Source of the DNA: Pseudomonadota bacterium
Lineage (GTDB): Bacteria > Desulfobacterota > Desulfovibrionia > Desulfovibrionales > Desulfovibrionaceae
Direction of reading: 5' to 3'
Assembly (NCBI GenBank): GCA_018817515.1
Contig: JAHIUD010000091.1
Coordinates: 1-36,596, forward strand
DNA: 36,596 nucleotides
Part shown: positions 15,825 to 23,562 of the stretch, piece after piece
Layout: every line of letters starts with the position of its first letter
Position numbering within the stretch: position 1 is the stretch's first letter
Made by a program: the position numbers and the translations under genes
Notes under the pieces: model-generated
The model's database searches: none
Told to the model about the DNA's origin: nothing
Seen by the model: the letters and a program-made list of their open reading frames with translations, nothing else

Positions 15825-16673
15825 ATGGACCTCCTCAGCGACCCTACTCTCCTCAGACAGCACTGCCAGAAGTGGCATTCACAGGGCCTCAGCGTCGCCC
15901 TGGTGCCGACCATGGGCTTCCTGCACGCCGGGCACACCTCGCTTCTGGACCACGCGCGCACCCGCGCCGACAAGCTGGTGCTGAGCATCTTCGTCAATCC
16001 CACCCAGTTCGGCCCCAATGAAGACCTGGACCGCTACCCGCGCGACCTGCCCCGCGACCTGGAGCTGGCCCGCGCCCACGGCGTGGACCTGGCCTTCACG
16101 CCCGAGCCCCAGGCCATGTACCAGCCGGACCACGCCACCTGGGTAGACGTGCCGGAGCTGGGCCAGGGCCTGTGCGGGGCCTCCCGGCCCGGCCACTTCC
16201 GGGGCGTGTGCACGGTGGTGACGAAACTATTCGGCCTGGTCCGGCCCGATGTGGCCGTGTTCGGCCAGAAGGACTGGCAGCAGCTGGCCATCCTCCGGCG
16301 CATGACGCGCGACCTGGACCTGGGCGTGGACATTGTCGGTCGGCCCATCTTCCGCGAGGCCGACGGCCTGGCCCTGAGTTCCCGCAACGTCTACCTGACC
16401 CCGGAGGAGCGCGCCCAGGCCCCGGCCATCCACGAGGGGCTCGCCCTTGTGCAGGGCGCCGTGCGCGCGGGCGAGCGCGATGTCGAGCGTCTGGGGCTTA
16501 TGTTTCGCGCACATCTGGCCGAAAAGCTCACTGGAGCAAGCGTCGACTACGCCGACTTCGTGCACCCGGTGGCCATGAGCCCCGTGGCCTGCGTGGAGGC
16601 TCCGACCCTGTTCGCAGTGGCCGTGTTCCTAAGCCGGGTGCGCCTTATAGACAACATCCTGCTGGAGGTATAA
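15825..16673 (+). CDS. panC: Pantothenate synthetase (pantoate-beta-alanine ligase)
   Basis: This 282-residue protein, the usual length, shows the nucleotidyl-binding VPTMGFLHAGHTSLL (HxGH), FVNPTQFGPNEDLDRYPRD, FGQKDWQQLAILRRM and ALSSRNVYL. It joins pantoate and beta-alanine with ATP in the cytoplasm, the last step of pantothenate synthesis. I chose ATG 15825 because the family begins just before the first helix. An in-frame ATG at 15792 would add eleven residues, and neither has a strong ribosome site. The next gene, panD, makes its substrate beta-alanine and starts seven bases after its stop. Confidence 0.94.
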   Translation: MDLLSDPTLLRQHCQKWHSQGLSVALVPTMGFLHAGHTSLLDHARTRADKLVLSIFVNPTQFGPNEDLDRYPRDLPRDLELARAHGVDLAFTPEPQAMYQPDHATWVDVPELGQGLCGASRPGHFRGVCTVVTKLFGLVRPDVAVFGQKDWQQLAILRRMTRDLDLGVDIVGRPIFREADGLALSSRNVYLTPEERAQAPAIHEGLALVQGAVRAGERDVERLGLMFRAHLAEKLTGASVDYADFVHPVAMSPVACVEAPTLFAVAVFLSRVRLIDNILLEV

Positions 16674-16679
16674 GAGCAA

Positions 16680-17033
16680 GTGCCCAGACGGACCTTTTTA
16701 AGCGCAAAGATCCATGGCGCCACCCTCACCACGGTGAATCTGGATTACGAGGGCAGCATCTCCGTGGACACTGCGCTGCTTGAAGCGGTGGGGATCCTGC
16801 CCTTTGAGCGCATAGACGTTTACAACCTGACCAACGGGGAGCGGCTGACCACCTACGCCATTCCCGGCGGGCCAGGCGAGATCTGCCTGAACGGCGCGGC
16901 CGCCCACAAGGGCGAGATCGGCCAGAAGGTCATATTAGCGACATACCTGGAGCTTGAACCGGAGGAGATCCCCGGACACAAGCCCAGGGTGATACGTGTG
17001 GATGCCGCCAACAGGCCCGAGGCGGCACACTGA
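16680..17033 (+). CDS. panD: Aspartate 1-decarboxylase proenzyme
   Basis: The product has 117 residues. RTFLSAKIHGATLTTVNLDYEGSISVD contains the self-cleavage site Gly-Ser (EGS), at which Ser becomes the pyruvoyl cofactor; YNLTNGERLTTYA and NGAAAHKGEIGQKVILATY are also typical. It makes beta-alanine from aspartate for panC. The start is GTG at 16680 with GGAGG at 16664-16668, within the end of panC, so the two genes are coupled. Confidence 0.94.
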   Translation: MPRRTFLSAKIHGATLTTVNLDYEGSISVDTALLEAVGILPFERIDVYNLTNGERLTTYAIPGGPGEICLNGAAAHKGEIGQKVILATYLELEPEEIPGHKPRVIRVDAANRPEAAH

Positions 17034-17067
17034 TTCAAATCTTACCTGATATACTGGAGGACTTTGC

Positions 17068-18237
17068 ATGATTTCACCGAAAAGCCGTTACATGTTCACG
17101 TCCGAGTCCGTCACCGAGGGACACCCGGACAAGGTGGCCGACGCCATCTCCGATGCCGTGCTTGATGCCCTCATCGGCCCGGACCCGACCTCGCGCGTTG
17201 CCTGCGAGACCCTCGTGACCACCGGCATGGCCTTCATCGCCGGCGAGATCACCACCAAGGCCTACGCCGACCTGCCGACCATCGTGCGCGAGACCGTGAA
17301 GGAAATCGGCTACAACAGCTCCGAGATGGGCTATGACTACGCAACCTGCGCGGTCATGTCCTCCATCGACAAGCAGAGCGCCGACATCGCCCAGGGCGTT
17401 GACCGTGTGAAGCCCGAAGACCAGGGCGCCGGCGACCAGGGCATGATGTTCGGTTTCGCCAGCAACGAAACCCCCACGCTGATGCCCGCGCCCATCTACT
17501 ACGCGCACCAGCTCTCCCAGCGCCTGACCAAGGTCCGCAAGGACGGCGTGCTCAAGTTCCTGCGCCCCGACGGCAAGACCCAGGTGGCCGTGGAGTACGA
17601 GGCTGGCAAGCCCGTGCGCATCGACAACGTGGTCGTCTCCGCCCAGCACGACGAGAGCATCGCCCACGGCGATCTGGTCGAGGCCATCAAGAAAGAGGTC
17701 ATCTACGCCACGCTGCCGCAGAACCTCATCGACGACAAACTGAAGATCTACGTGAACCCCACCGGCCGCTTCGTCATCGGCGGACCCGTGGGCGACTGCG
17801 GCCTCACCGGCCGCAAGATCATCCAGGACACCTACGGCGGCGCTGGCGCCCACGGCGGCGGAGCCTTCTCCGGCAAAGACCCCTCCAAGGTCGACCGCTC
17901 GGGAGCCTACATGGCGCGCTACGTGGCCAAGAACATCGTGGCCGCAGGCCTGGGCGACATCGCCGAGGTCCAGATCGCCTACGCCATCGGCGTGGCCGAG
18001 CCCGTCAGCGTGGTCTGCACCACCCACGGCACCGGCAAGGTTGAGGACGACGTGCTGACCAAGGCCGTGCGCGAAGTGTTCGACCTCAGGCCCTACTTCA
18101 TCCTGAAGCGCCTGGACCTGCGCCGCCCCATCTACAAGCTGACCACCAACTACGGCCACTTCGGCCGCGAACTGCCCGAGTTCACCTGGGAAGCCACCGA
18201 CGCCGCCGCCGACCTGAAGACGGCCTGCAAGGTCTAG
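17068..18237 (+). CDS. metK: S-adenosylmethionine synthetase
   Basis: The 389-residue protein has the full set of family motifs: [28 protein letters not shown], the phosphate loop [16 protein letters not shown], and the C-terminal [16 protein letters not shown]. It makes S-adenosylmethionine from methionine and ATP in the cytoplasm. The ATG at 17068 follows CTGGAGG at the right distance, 34 bases after panD, so it may be in the same transcript. I see no SAM riboswitch in the short gap. A clear terminator follows at 18260. Confidence 0.97.
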   Translation: MISPKSRYMFTSESVTEGHPDKVADAISDAVLDALIGPDPTSRVACETLVTTGMAFIAGEITTKAYADLPTIVRETVKEIGYNSSEMGYDYATCAVMSSIDKQSADIAQGVDRVKPEDQGAGDQGMMFGFASNETPTLMPAPIYYAHQLSQRLTKVRKDGVLKFLRPDGKTQVAVEYEAGKPVRIDNVVVSAQHDESIAHGDLVEAIKKEVIYATLPQNLIDDKLKIYVNPTGRFVIGGPVGDCGLTGRKIIQDTYGGAGAHGGGAFSGKDPSKVDRSGAYMARYVAKNIVAAGLGDIAEVQIAYAIGVAEPVSVVCTTHGTGKVEDDVLTKAVREVFDLRPYFILKRLDLRRPIYKLTTNYGHFGRELPEFTWEATDAAADLKTACKV

Positions 18238-18259
18238 CCTAGAGACACCATGGAACGCC

Positions 18260-18302
18260 AGCGGGGCGGGGAGTTTGTAAGCTCCTCGCCCCGCTTTTAT
18301 TT
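18260..18302 (+). terminator. Rho-independent terminator after metK
   Basis: A 14-bp stem (18260-18273 with 18282-18295, one G-T wobble) with loop TTTGTAAG is followed directly by TTTATTT. It should end the panC-panD-metK transcript. Confidence 0.9.
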
Positions 18303-18329
18303 GGGCGCGGCCTGGGTTATGAGGTGCGG

Positions 18330-19658
18330 ATGACACAGCTCGCCAGCCCTGCCGACCCGAGTCTCACCGCCCTGTACCGCAAGGTCGACCTGCGCCTTTT
18401 GCCCTACCTGTTCCTGCTCTATGTGGTGGCCTACCTGGACCGCGTCAACGTAAGCTTCGCCGCGCCGAGCTTAAGCCTGGAGCTGGGCTTTTCCAGCTCC
18501 GTGTTCGGCCTGGGCGCGGGCATGTTCTTTGCTGGCTACGTGCTCTGCGAGGTGCCGAGCAACCTCATTCTGCGCCGGGTGGGCGCGCGGCTGTGGATCG
18601 CCCGGATCATGGTCACTTGGGGGCTGTGCGCCTGCGCCATGGCCCTGGTGCACGCGCCCTGGTCCTTCCACGCGCTGCGCTTCCTGCTCGGCGTGGCCGA
18701 GGCGGGCTTTTTGCCCGGCATCATCTACTACCTGACCCTCTGGTACCCCGCGCCCAGGCGCGCCCGGGCCGTGGCCCTGTTCATGGCCGCGACACCGGTG
18801 GCGGGCATCGTGGGCGGGCCGGTCTCGGGCCTGCTCCTTGAGATGCACGGCGCGCTCGGCATGTCGGGCTGGCGCTGGCTGTTCTTGCTGGAGGGCGTGC
18901 CCGCAGTGCTGCTGGGCTTCTCGGTGCTGCGGTACCTGGCGGACGGCCCGGCGCATGCCCCCTGGCTCGACCCTGCCGAGCGCGAGGCCCTGGCAGGCGA
19001 GCTGGCAGCCGAACAGGCTGCGGACACTGTGTCAGAGGGCGCGCGCCACGGCCTGTGGACCGTGCTGCTCACCCTGGCGCGCGACGGGCGGGTCTGGCTG
19101 CTCAGCCTGGGCTATTTCGCGCTGTGCGTGGGCATGTACGGGCTGGTCATGTGGATGCCGACGCTCATCGGCGAGATTTTGGGCCCTGGCGCGAGCCCGG
19201 AGCGCGTGGGCCTGCTCTCGGCCATCCCGTACCTGGGCGGGGTGGTGGGCATGGTGCTCATCGGGCGGCACTCGGACCGCACGGGTGAGCGGCGCTGGCA
19301 CACTGCCGGGCCGCTGTTCGTCAGCGCGGCGGGGTTCGTGCTGGCGCTGTGGCCGGGCGGCGTTGCCCTGACTGGCCCGTGGTGGAGCCTGGGTTGCTTC
19401 ACCATCGCCACCATCGGGCTGTGGGGCATGCTGGGGCCGTTCTGGACCATCCCCACGGGCTTTCTCTCCGGTGCTGCCGCTGCTGGCGGGGTGGCGCTCA
19501 TCAACTCCGTGGGCAATGCGGGCGGCTTTGTGGGGCCGACCCTCGTGGGCTACGTGCGCGACCTGATGGGCAGCCACGTCATGAGCTTTCTGTCCATCGC
19601 CGCCATCATGGTGCTGGGCGGGTGTTCGATTTTGTGGGTCACGCGCAGGCGGGGGTGA
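18330..19658 (+). CDS. MFS transporter, anion:cation symporter (ACS)-like
   Basis: The protein has 442 residues and twelve predicted membrane helices. Typical ACS-family stretches are LPYLFLLYVVAYLDRVNVSF, GAGMFFAGYVLCEVPSNL, FLLGVAEAGFLPGIIYYLT and, after helix 8, GRHSDRTGERRWH. The family moves organic anions such as tartrate, glucarate or phthalate with protons across the inner membrane; the substrate is not readable. The ATG at 18330 has GAGG at 18321-18324; a GTG at 18324 would leave no room for a ribosome site. No regulator or catabolic gene accompanies it. Confidence 0.88.
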   Translation: MTQLASPADPSLTALYRKVDLRLLPYLFLLYVVAYLDRVNVSFAAPSLSLELGFSSSVFGLGAGMFFAGYVLCEVPSNLILRRVGARLWIARIMVTWGLCACAMALVHAPWSFHALRFLLGVAEAGFLPGIIYYLTLWYPAPRRARAVALFMAATPVAGIVGGPVSGLLLEMHGALGMSGWRWLFLLEGVPAVLLGFSVLRYLADGPAHAPWLDPAEREALAGELAAEQAADTVSEGARHGLWTVLLTLARDGRVWLLSLGYFALCVGMYGLVMWMPTLIGEILGPGASPERVGLLSAIPYLGGVVGMVLIGRHSDRTGERRWHTAGPLFVSAAGFVLALWPGGVALTGPWWSLGCFTIATIGLWGMLGPFWTIPTGFLSGAAAAGGVALINSVGNAGGFVGPTLVGYVRDLMGSHVMSFLSIAAIMVLGGCSILWVTRRRG

Positions 19659-19660
19659 TT

Positions 19661-19780
19661 GCCTCCGGCGGCCGGGGACCTGAGGCCCCGGACCCCCCAG
19701 CATTGGCCTGGGGCAGGGGTGCCCTGGGCAAAGGCCTCGGCTGGGCTGGGCGCTGGCAATGTGCGCGGGGCTGGCCCTAT
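19661..19780 (+). repeat. Dispersed 3'-end repeat element, copy C (hairpin lost)
   Basis: Two bases after the MFS stop, CCTCCGGCGGCC appears, then GGGG-ACC-TGA-GG-CCCC, GACCCCCC, GGCCTGGGGC and the conserved block GGCTGGGCGCTGGCAATGTG. The long hairpin of copies A and B is missing: the sequence goes from GCGCGGGG straight to CTGGCCC. It thus looks like a copy that deleted its hairpin core. The rest of 19781-19841 has no gene or motif I recognise. Confidence 0.7.
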
Positions 19781-19841
19781 TTAAGAGGGTTGGTGAATAG
19801 ATAAAGGCCCCCCTCAGCGGGTTTCCCTTGATCCTTACAAA

Positions 19842-19886
19842 GCCGAGCGGGCTGTTTCAGGTCCCTCCTGAAACAGCCCGCTCGGC
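19842..19886. terminator. Perfect 20-bp hairpin downstream of the trpA-tail copy
   Basis: Arms 19842-19861 and 19867-19886 are fully complementary around loop TCCCT. The core GCCGAGCGGGCTGTTTC differs from the hairpin at 10703 by two bases, each matched in the opposite arm. It lies between convergent genes. The right arm is partly repeated, without its left arm, just before the other trpA-tail copy near 21526. Confidence 0.75.
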
Positions 19887-20037
19887 GCAATGTGGGGGTC
19901 TGGGGGACTTCAAGTCCCCCAGAAAAACTCCCTCGATTTATCTTATTTACACACCTGCATGAAGCCCTTGCTGTCCCCGCCTGCGTCGATGTGCCGGATG
20001 AGCGCGCTGCCGAACACGGCGGCGTCCACCAGGCCGT
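19883..20037 (+). repeat. 155-bp direct repeat, left copy (trpA 3' end plus flank)
   Basis: This copy matches 21535-21689 without gaps, with 7 differences in 155 bases by direct reading. It holds the last part of trpA, its stop and the downstream palindrome at 19900-19922 (CTGGGGGACTT, C, and the mirror arm). The sequence diverges from the other copy right after CCAGGCCGT. Together the two copies flank the membrane-protein gene and a short non-coding stretch. Confidence 0.93.
19943..20037 (-). pseudogene. trpA 3'-end fragment (second tail)
   Basis: On the minus strand the frame gives GLVDAAVFGSALIRHIDAGG, then DSKGFMQVCK and stop, the C-terminus of TrpA with one change (penultimate Trp to Cys). 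The Ser-Ala codons in GSAL are AGC-GCG here and TCA-GCA in the intact gene, so they differ yet encode the same residues. It has no start and is only a tail. It is separated from the intact gene by the 419-residue membrane-protein gene. Confidence 0.9.
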
Positions 20038-20042
20038 TCCCC

Positions 20043-21302
20043 CTATCGTGCGGTATTGTCGAGTTTCTCTTGTCTTTGGAGACTGGCACCCAATGCCGCG
20101 ACCCAGGCAAGGAGCGGGTACTCAAGCGGAAATACATAGCGATTATCCAGAGTGACCAGGAGCAGATAGGGCAGGATGCCCATGGCAGTTCCGAACACTA
20201 CCAGGCCCATGAACCTGCCCTGCCAGGTGTTTGTGCGGTTGGAGTGGATCAGGCCGAGTGCCAGAAGCACGGCGATAAGACTGTAGAACAGCGGCTGAGA
20301 GTCGTATACCTTTCGAAACAACAAGTTGAGGTACTCCGGCGTGCGCTTATTCAGCAGGGTCAACCCCATCTTCAAGGCCAGTCCGTCTGCCGAGTCCTCG
20401 CCACCTTCTGAAACACGCGCTAGCTCACTGCACAGAGGGACAACTGCCTCGGTGTAGATCCTGTTGATGCTCATGGGAATGTGGGAGGCGGTTTTGTCCC
20501 ACTTCCTTTGTGTGTAGCCTTTTTCCTCCGCTAGCTGGAGAGCTTTTTGAAAGAGTGTGCGTTGGCCACTGTCGCTAAACATGGCTGCGTCCTCAGGGTG
20601 TGCGACATACAGCATATTCGTCAATACGTGCCTGCCGAGAGTTGAGGCGATGTGGGAACTGCCTGTGAGTCGGACCAAGATATGATTCTGGACAGTGTTG
20701 GCCGCAACAAGAGAGACGAGCAGAAATACTAAGGTGCCGACATGAATAAGTTGCTGGCGCCGAGCGAATTGCCAAAGCTCGATCATCCCGAAAAAGACTG
20801 CAAGGGGGAGTAGTTGAGGCCGGAAAATGACGAGCAGGGCGCAGAAAAAGGCAAGGCTCAGAGCGCGCCAGATTCCAGGGGCAAGGTAGTATTCAAGGAA
20901 GCATACCCAAAAGAGGCTGACTCCAGCATACAGCAATGGCTCGGTCAGGATATTACCGGCAAAAAATAGCCCCGGTAGTGAGATCAACAGAAACAGAAAA
21001 TATCGCCAAGCCCTGTCCAGGTTCAGGATATGCCCGATGCGCAAGGCGAAAAAGGCGGCGGTGGTTGCAATGCAAGCGCCCTGGAATCGGGCGACCCAGT
21101 TCAGAAAGGAGTCTGCTGGGGCAGCGTGGCGGAAGAGGTCCAGCAGCAGCGGATAGATGACGCCCCGTTGTGGGTCGAACGCTAGATAGGTCGCTGTGTC
21201 AGGCTGGATGCCGGGGGTGACAGTCAGCAGGGCCAGGATGGTTGCCACAGAGCATACCACGAGCAAGAGGTGGGATGTGGGAATGCTCTTGATCCAACTC
21301 AT
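20043..21302 (-). CDS. Multi-pass membrane protein of lower GC, possibly GT-C glycosyltransferase-like
   Basis: The protein has 419 residues with about nine to eleven membrane helices. An early luminal-type loop holds TVTPGIQPDTATYLAFDPQRG, with an Asp after the first helix as in GT-C enzymes that use lipid-linked sugars. A soluble stretch lies around residues 215-320, followed by LLVTLDNRYVFPLEYPLLAW. A GT-C transferase is a structural guess only. TGGAGG lies about ten bases before ATG 21302. Four 60-base rows read by eye gave 50-60% GC, below the trp genes. The stop lies five bases from the left direct repeat, so this gene is the cargo of the inserted segment. Confidence 0.75.
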   Translation of the reverse strand: MSWIKSIPTSHLLLVVCSVATILALLTVTPGIQPDTATYLAFDPQRGVIYPLLLDLFRHAAPADSFLNWVARFQGACIATTAAFFALRIGHILNLDRAWRYFLFLLISLPGLFFAGNILTEPLLYAGVSLFWVCFLEYYLAPGIWRALSLAFFCALLVIFRPQLLPLAVFFGMIELWQFARRQQLIHVGTLVFLLVSLVAANTVQNHILVRLTGSSHIASTLGRHVLTNMLYVAHPEDAAMFSDSGQRTLFQKALQLAEEKGYTQRKWDKTASHIPMSINRIYTEAVVPLCSELARVSEGGEDSADGLALKMGLTLLNKRTPEYLNLLFRKVYDSQPLFYSLIAVLLALGLIHSNRTNTWQGRFMGLVVFGTAMGILPYLLLVTLDNRYVFPLEYPLLAWVAALGASLQRQEKLDNTAR

Positions 21303-21478
21303 CCAGATATGACCTCCATTGACAGCGTCCTCCCTCGGCTTGTAGCCATAGTCGTCAAAAAATCGGTTTTGCTCCTGCGCAGTATCGTGAGCGGCGAGGA
21401 TCTGGCGTATGCTTCGCCCAGTGTGCCAGCGGTGTCAATGATCTCCCTCTGCTCGTGCTGTTGCTTCGGGTTTGGCAT
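21299..21478 (-). other. Doubtful 59-codon ORF / possible gene remnant upstream of the membrane protein
   Basis: An ORF reading MPNPKQQHEQREIIDTAG ends with a TGA that overlaps the ATG of the membrane gene as ATGA, which would suit coupling. It has no ribosome site. In the frame of the membrane gene, the sequence FFDDYGYKPREDAVNGGHIW precedes the ATG and also looks coding-like, after a stop. The stretch may be a decayed, frameshifted gene end carried in with the insertion. I recognise no family. The remaining bases to 21525 hold nothing I can name. Confidence 0.25.
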
Positions 21479-21534
21479 TCATGCATTGGCCGTTGAATTC
21501 GCCACAAAGAAGATTTCAGGGGCCTCAGCCCTTC

Positions 21535-21689
21535 CGGCGCAATGTGGGGGTCTGGGGGACTTCAAGTCCCCCAGAAAAGCTCCCCCGATTTATCTTATTT
21601 CCACACCTGCATGAAGCCCTTGCTGTCCCCGCCTGCGTCGATGTGCCGGATGAGTGCTGAGCCGAACACGGCGGCGTCCACCAGGCCGT
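21535..21689 (+). repeat. 155-bp direct repeat, right copy (within and beyond the trpA 3' end)
   Basis: This is the partner of 19883-20037. It covers the last 95 bases of the intact trpA and 60 bases beyond it, including the perfect palindrome at 21552-21574 that could form a hairpin in the trp mRNA. Weaker similarity continues to about 21526 (CAGCCC, then CGGCGCAATG), corresponding to one arm of the hairpin that precedes the left copy. The left arm of that hairpin is missing here, so the insertion edge lies inside it. Confidence 0.93.
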
Positions 21690-22374
21690 CGAGCGCCTTC
21701 AGCTGGTCCGGGTGCTTGAGCCCGAAGCCCAGCGCCACCGGGATGTCGAAGGCGGTCTTGGCCTTTTCCAGTCCGGCGCGGATGTTGGCGGGCAAGCCGG
21801 TGTCGAAGCCAGCTTGCACGCCGGTGGTGCCCAGCACGGACACGAAGTAGGCGAAGCCCTTGCCGCCCTTGGCGTAGAGCGCCATGCGCTCCGGCGTGGT
21901 ATTCAGACCGACAAGCGGGATCAGCACCAGGCCCTGCGGGTCAAAGGCCGCGTGGATGGGCCCGGCTTCCTCGAAGGGCACGTCGGCCAGGATGATGCCG
22001 TGCACCCCGGCAGAGGCGGCGTCGTGCGCGAAGCGGGTGAGGCCATACTGCAGCACCGGGTTCAGGTAGCCCATGAGCACCAGTCCGGCCTTGTAGCGGC
22101 CTTTGCGCGCGGCCAGCTCGCCCAAGATCCAGGCGAGGTTCACGCCCGCGTCCAGGCATTTGAGGGAGGCGTGCTCCACCACGGGTCCGTCGGCCACGGG
22201 GTCGGAGAAGGGCATGCCGATCTCGATGATGTCGGCCCCGGCCTCGTCGAGCTGGTCGATCTCGGTCCAGAAGCGGGCCTTGTCCGGGTAGCCTGCGGGC
22301 AGGAAGGGAATCAGGCCCAGGCGGCCTTTGGCCCGGGCGTCGGCAATGCGTTTGGTCAGTATGTTGGTGCTCAC
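21595..22374 (-). CDS. trpA: Tryptophan synthase alpha chain
   Basis: This 259-residue protein is the intact copy. It has LIPFLPAGYPD, the catalytic Glu in ADIIEIGMPFSDPVADGP, GYLNPVLQYG, the catalytic Asp in GIILADVPFEE, and FVSVLGTTGVQ and ALGFGLKHPDQ. It cleaves indole-3-glycerol phosphate and passes indole to TrpB. It starts with GTG at 22374, nine bases after the trpB stop, with a G-rich ribosome site. It is the last gene of the supraoperon. Its 3' end is duplicated at 19883-20037. Confidence 0.96.
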   Translation of the reverse strand: MSTNILTKRIADARAKGRLGLIPFLPAGYPDKARFWTEIDQLDEAGADIIEIGMPFSDPVADGPVVEHASLKCLDAGVNLAWILGELAARKGRYKAGLVLMGYLNPVLQYGLTRFAHDAASAGVHGIILADVPFEEAGPIHAAFDPQGLVLIPLVGLNTTPERMALYAKGGKGFAYFVSVLGTTGVQAGFDTGLPANIRAGLEKAKTAFDIPVALGFGLKHPDQLKALDGLVDAAVFGSALIRHIDAGGDSKGFMQVWK

Positions 22375-22383
22375 GTGCGCCCC

Positions 22384-23562
22384 CTAGGCCTTTGCGGCGA
22401 GGTAGTCGTTGACGATGTCCAGGTCCTTGTCGCCCCGGCCCGACAGGCAGACCACGACATTGCTGCCGGGTTGCATGTCCTTGGCGTTTCGCAGCACCCA
22501 GCCCAGCGCGTGCGAGCTCTCCAGCGCGGGCATGATGCCCTCATGCCGCGAGAGCTCGATAAAGGCGTCGAGCGCCACGTCGTCGGTGACGGACACGTAT
22601 GTCGCACGGCCCGAGGCCTGGTGCGCCGCATGCTCCGGGCCCACGCCGGGATAGTCCAGGCCGGGGGCGATGGAATGCGAGGGCAGGATCTGGCCCTCAG
22701 GCGTCTGGATGAGCTGGGTGTGCATGCCGTGCAACACGCCGGGCGAGCCAGCCAGCGACAGCGGGGCCGAGTGCCAGTCGCCGGGCTTGCCCGAGCCTGC
22801 GGCCTCCACGCCGATGAGGTTCACCGAGGCGTCGCCCACGAACTCGTGGAACGCGCCGATGGCGTTGGACCCGCCGCCCACGCAGGCCACCACGTAGTCG
22901 GGCAGCTTGCCCGCCTGGGCGAGCATCTGGCTCCTGGCCTCGCGGCTGATGCAGGATTGCAACTCGCGCACGAGCAGCGGGAAGGGGTGCGGCCCGGCAG
23001 CGGTGCCGAAGCAGTAGTGGGTGGTCTCCTGCTCGGCGATCCAGGCGCGCAGGGCGGCGTTGATGGCGTCCTTCAGGGTTTTCGTGCCGGACTCCACGGG
23101 GACGACCGTTGCGCCGAAGAGCTTCATGCGGCGCACGTTGAGGCTCTGGCGCTCCACGTCGGTCGCGCCCATGTAGATGACGCACTCGAGGTTGAAGCGC
23201 GCGGCCGCCAGGGCCGTGGCCACGCCGTGCTGGCCCGCGCCGGTCTCGGCCAAGAGCTTGGTCTTGCCGAGCTTCTTGGTCAGCAGGGCCTGGCCGATGG
23301 TGTTGTTGACCTTGTGCGCGCCGCCGTGGGCCAAATCCTCGCGCTTGAGCCAGAGCCTCACGCCCAGCTTGGCCGAGAGGTTGGGGCAGAAGGTCAGCGC
23401 CGTGGGCCGGCCCACGAAGTGCGTCAGCTCGCTCTGCAGCTCGTCCTGGAACTCCTTGGAGGGCAGGATGCGGGCCATGGCCTCCTCCAGTTCGAGCAGC
23501 GGGGGCATGAGCAGTTCGGGCACATACTGCCCGCCGAAATCACCGAAATAGCCTTTGTTCAC
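22384..23562 (-). CDS. trpB: Tryptophan synthase beta chain
   Basis: The 392-residue protein has the PLP lysine in the HGGAHKVNNTIGQAL motif, LLAETGAGQHGVATA, and the phosphate-binding CVGGGSNAIGAFHEF. It starts MNKGYFGDFGGQYVPE as in TrpB1. It joins indole and serine to tryptophan. The start is GTG at 23562, overlapping the trpF stop as GTGA. Reading further upstream in the same frame only shadows trpF. Confidence 0.97.
   Translation of the reverse strand: MNKGYFGDFGGQYVPELLMPPLLELEEAMARILPSKEFQDELQSELTHFVGRPTALTFCPNLSAKLGVRLWLKREDLAHGGAHKVNNTIGQALLTKKLGKTKLLAETGAGQHGVATALAAARFNLECVIYMGATDVERQSLNVRRMKLFGATVVPVESGTKTLKDAINAALRAWIAEQETTHYCFGTAAGPHPFPLLVRELQSCISREARSQMLAQAGKLPDYVVACVGGGSNAIGAFHEFVGDASVNLIGVEAAGSGKPGDWHSAPLSLAGSPGVLHGMHTQLIQTPEGQILPSHSIAPGLDYPGVGPEHAAHQASGRATYVSVTDDVALDAFIELSRHEGIMPALESSHALGWVLRNAKDMQPGSNVVVCLSGRGDKDLDIVNDYLAAKA

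Noticed and set aside
15701-16018. N-terminal extension of the GGDEF/TPR protein by 106 residues
   Set aside because: It would run antisense through the start of panC and the divergent intergenic region, and its sequence has no family features.
17034-17067. SAM riboswitch or other leader before metK
   Set aside because: The gap to panD is only 34 bases and holds little more than the ribosome site.
19883-21689. Insertion sequence
   Set aside because: The flanking repeats are direct, 155 bp long and derived from trpA. There is no transposase and no terminal inverted repeat.
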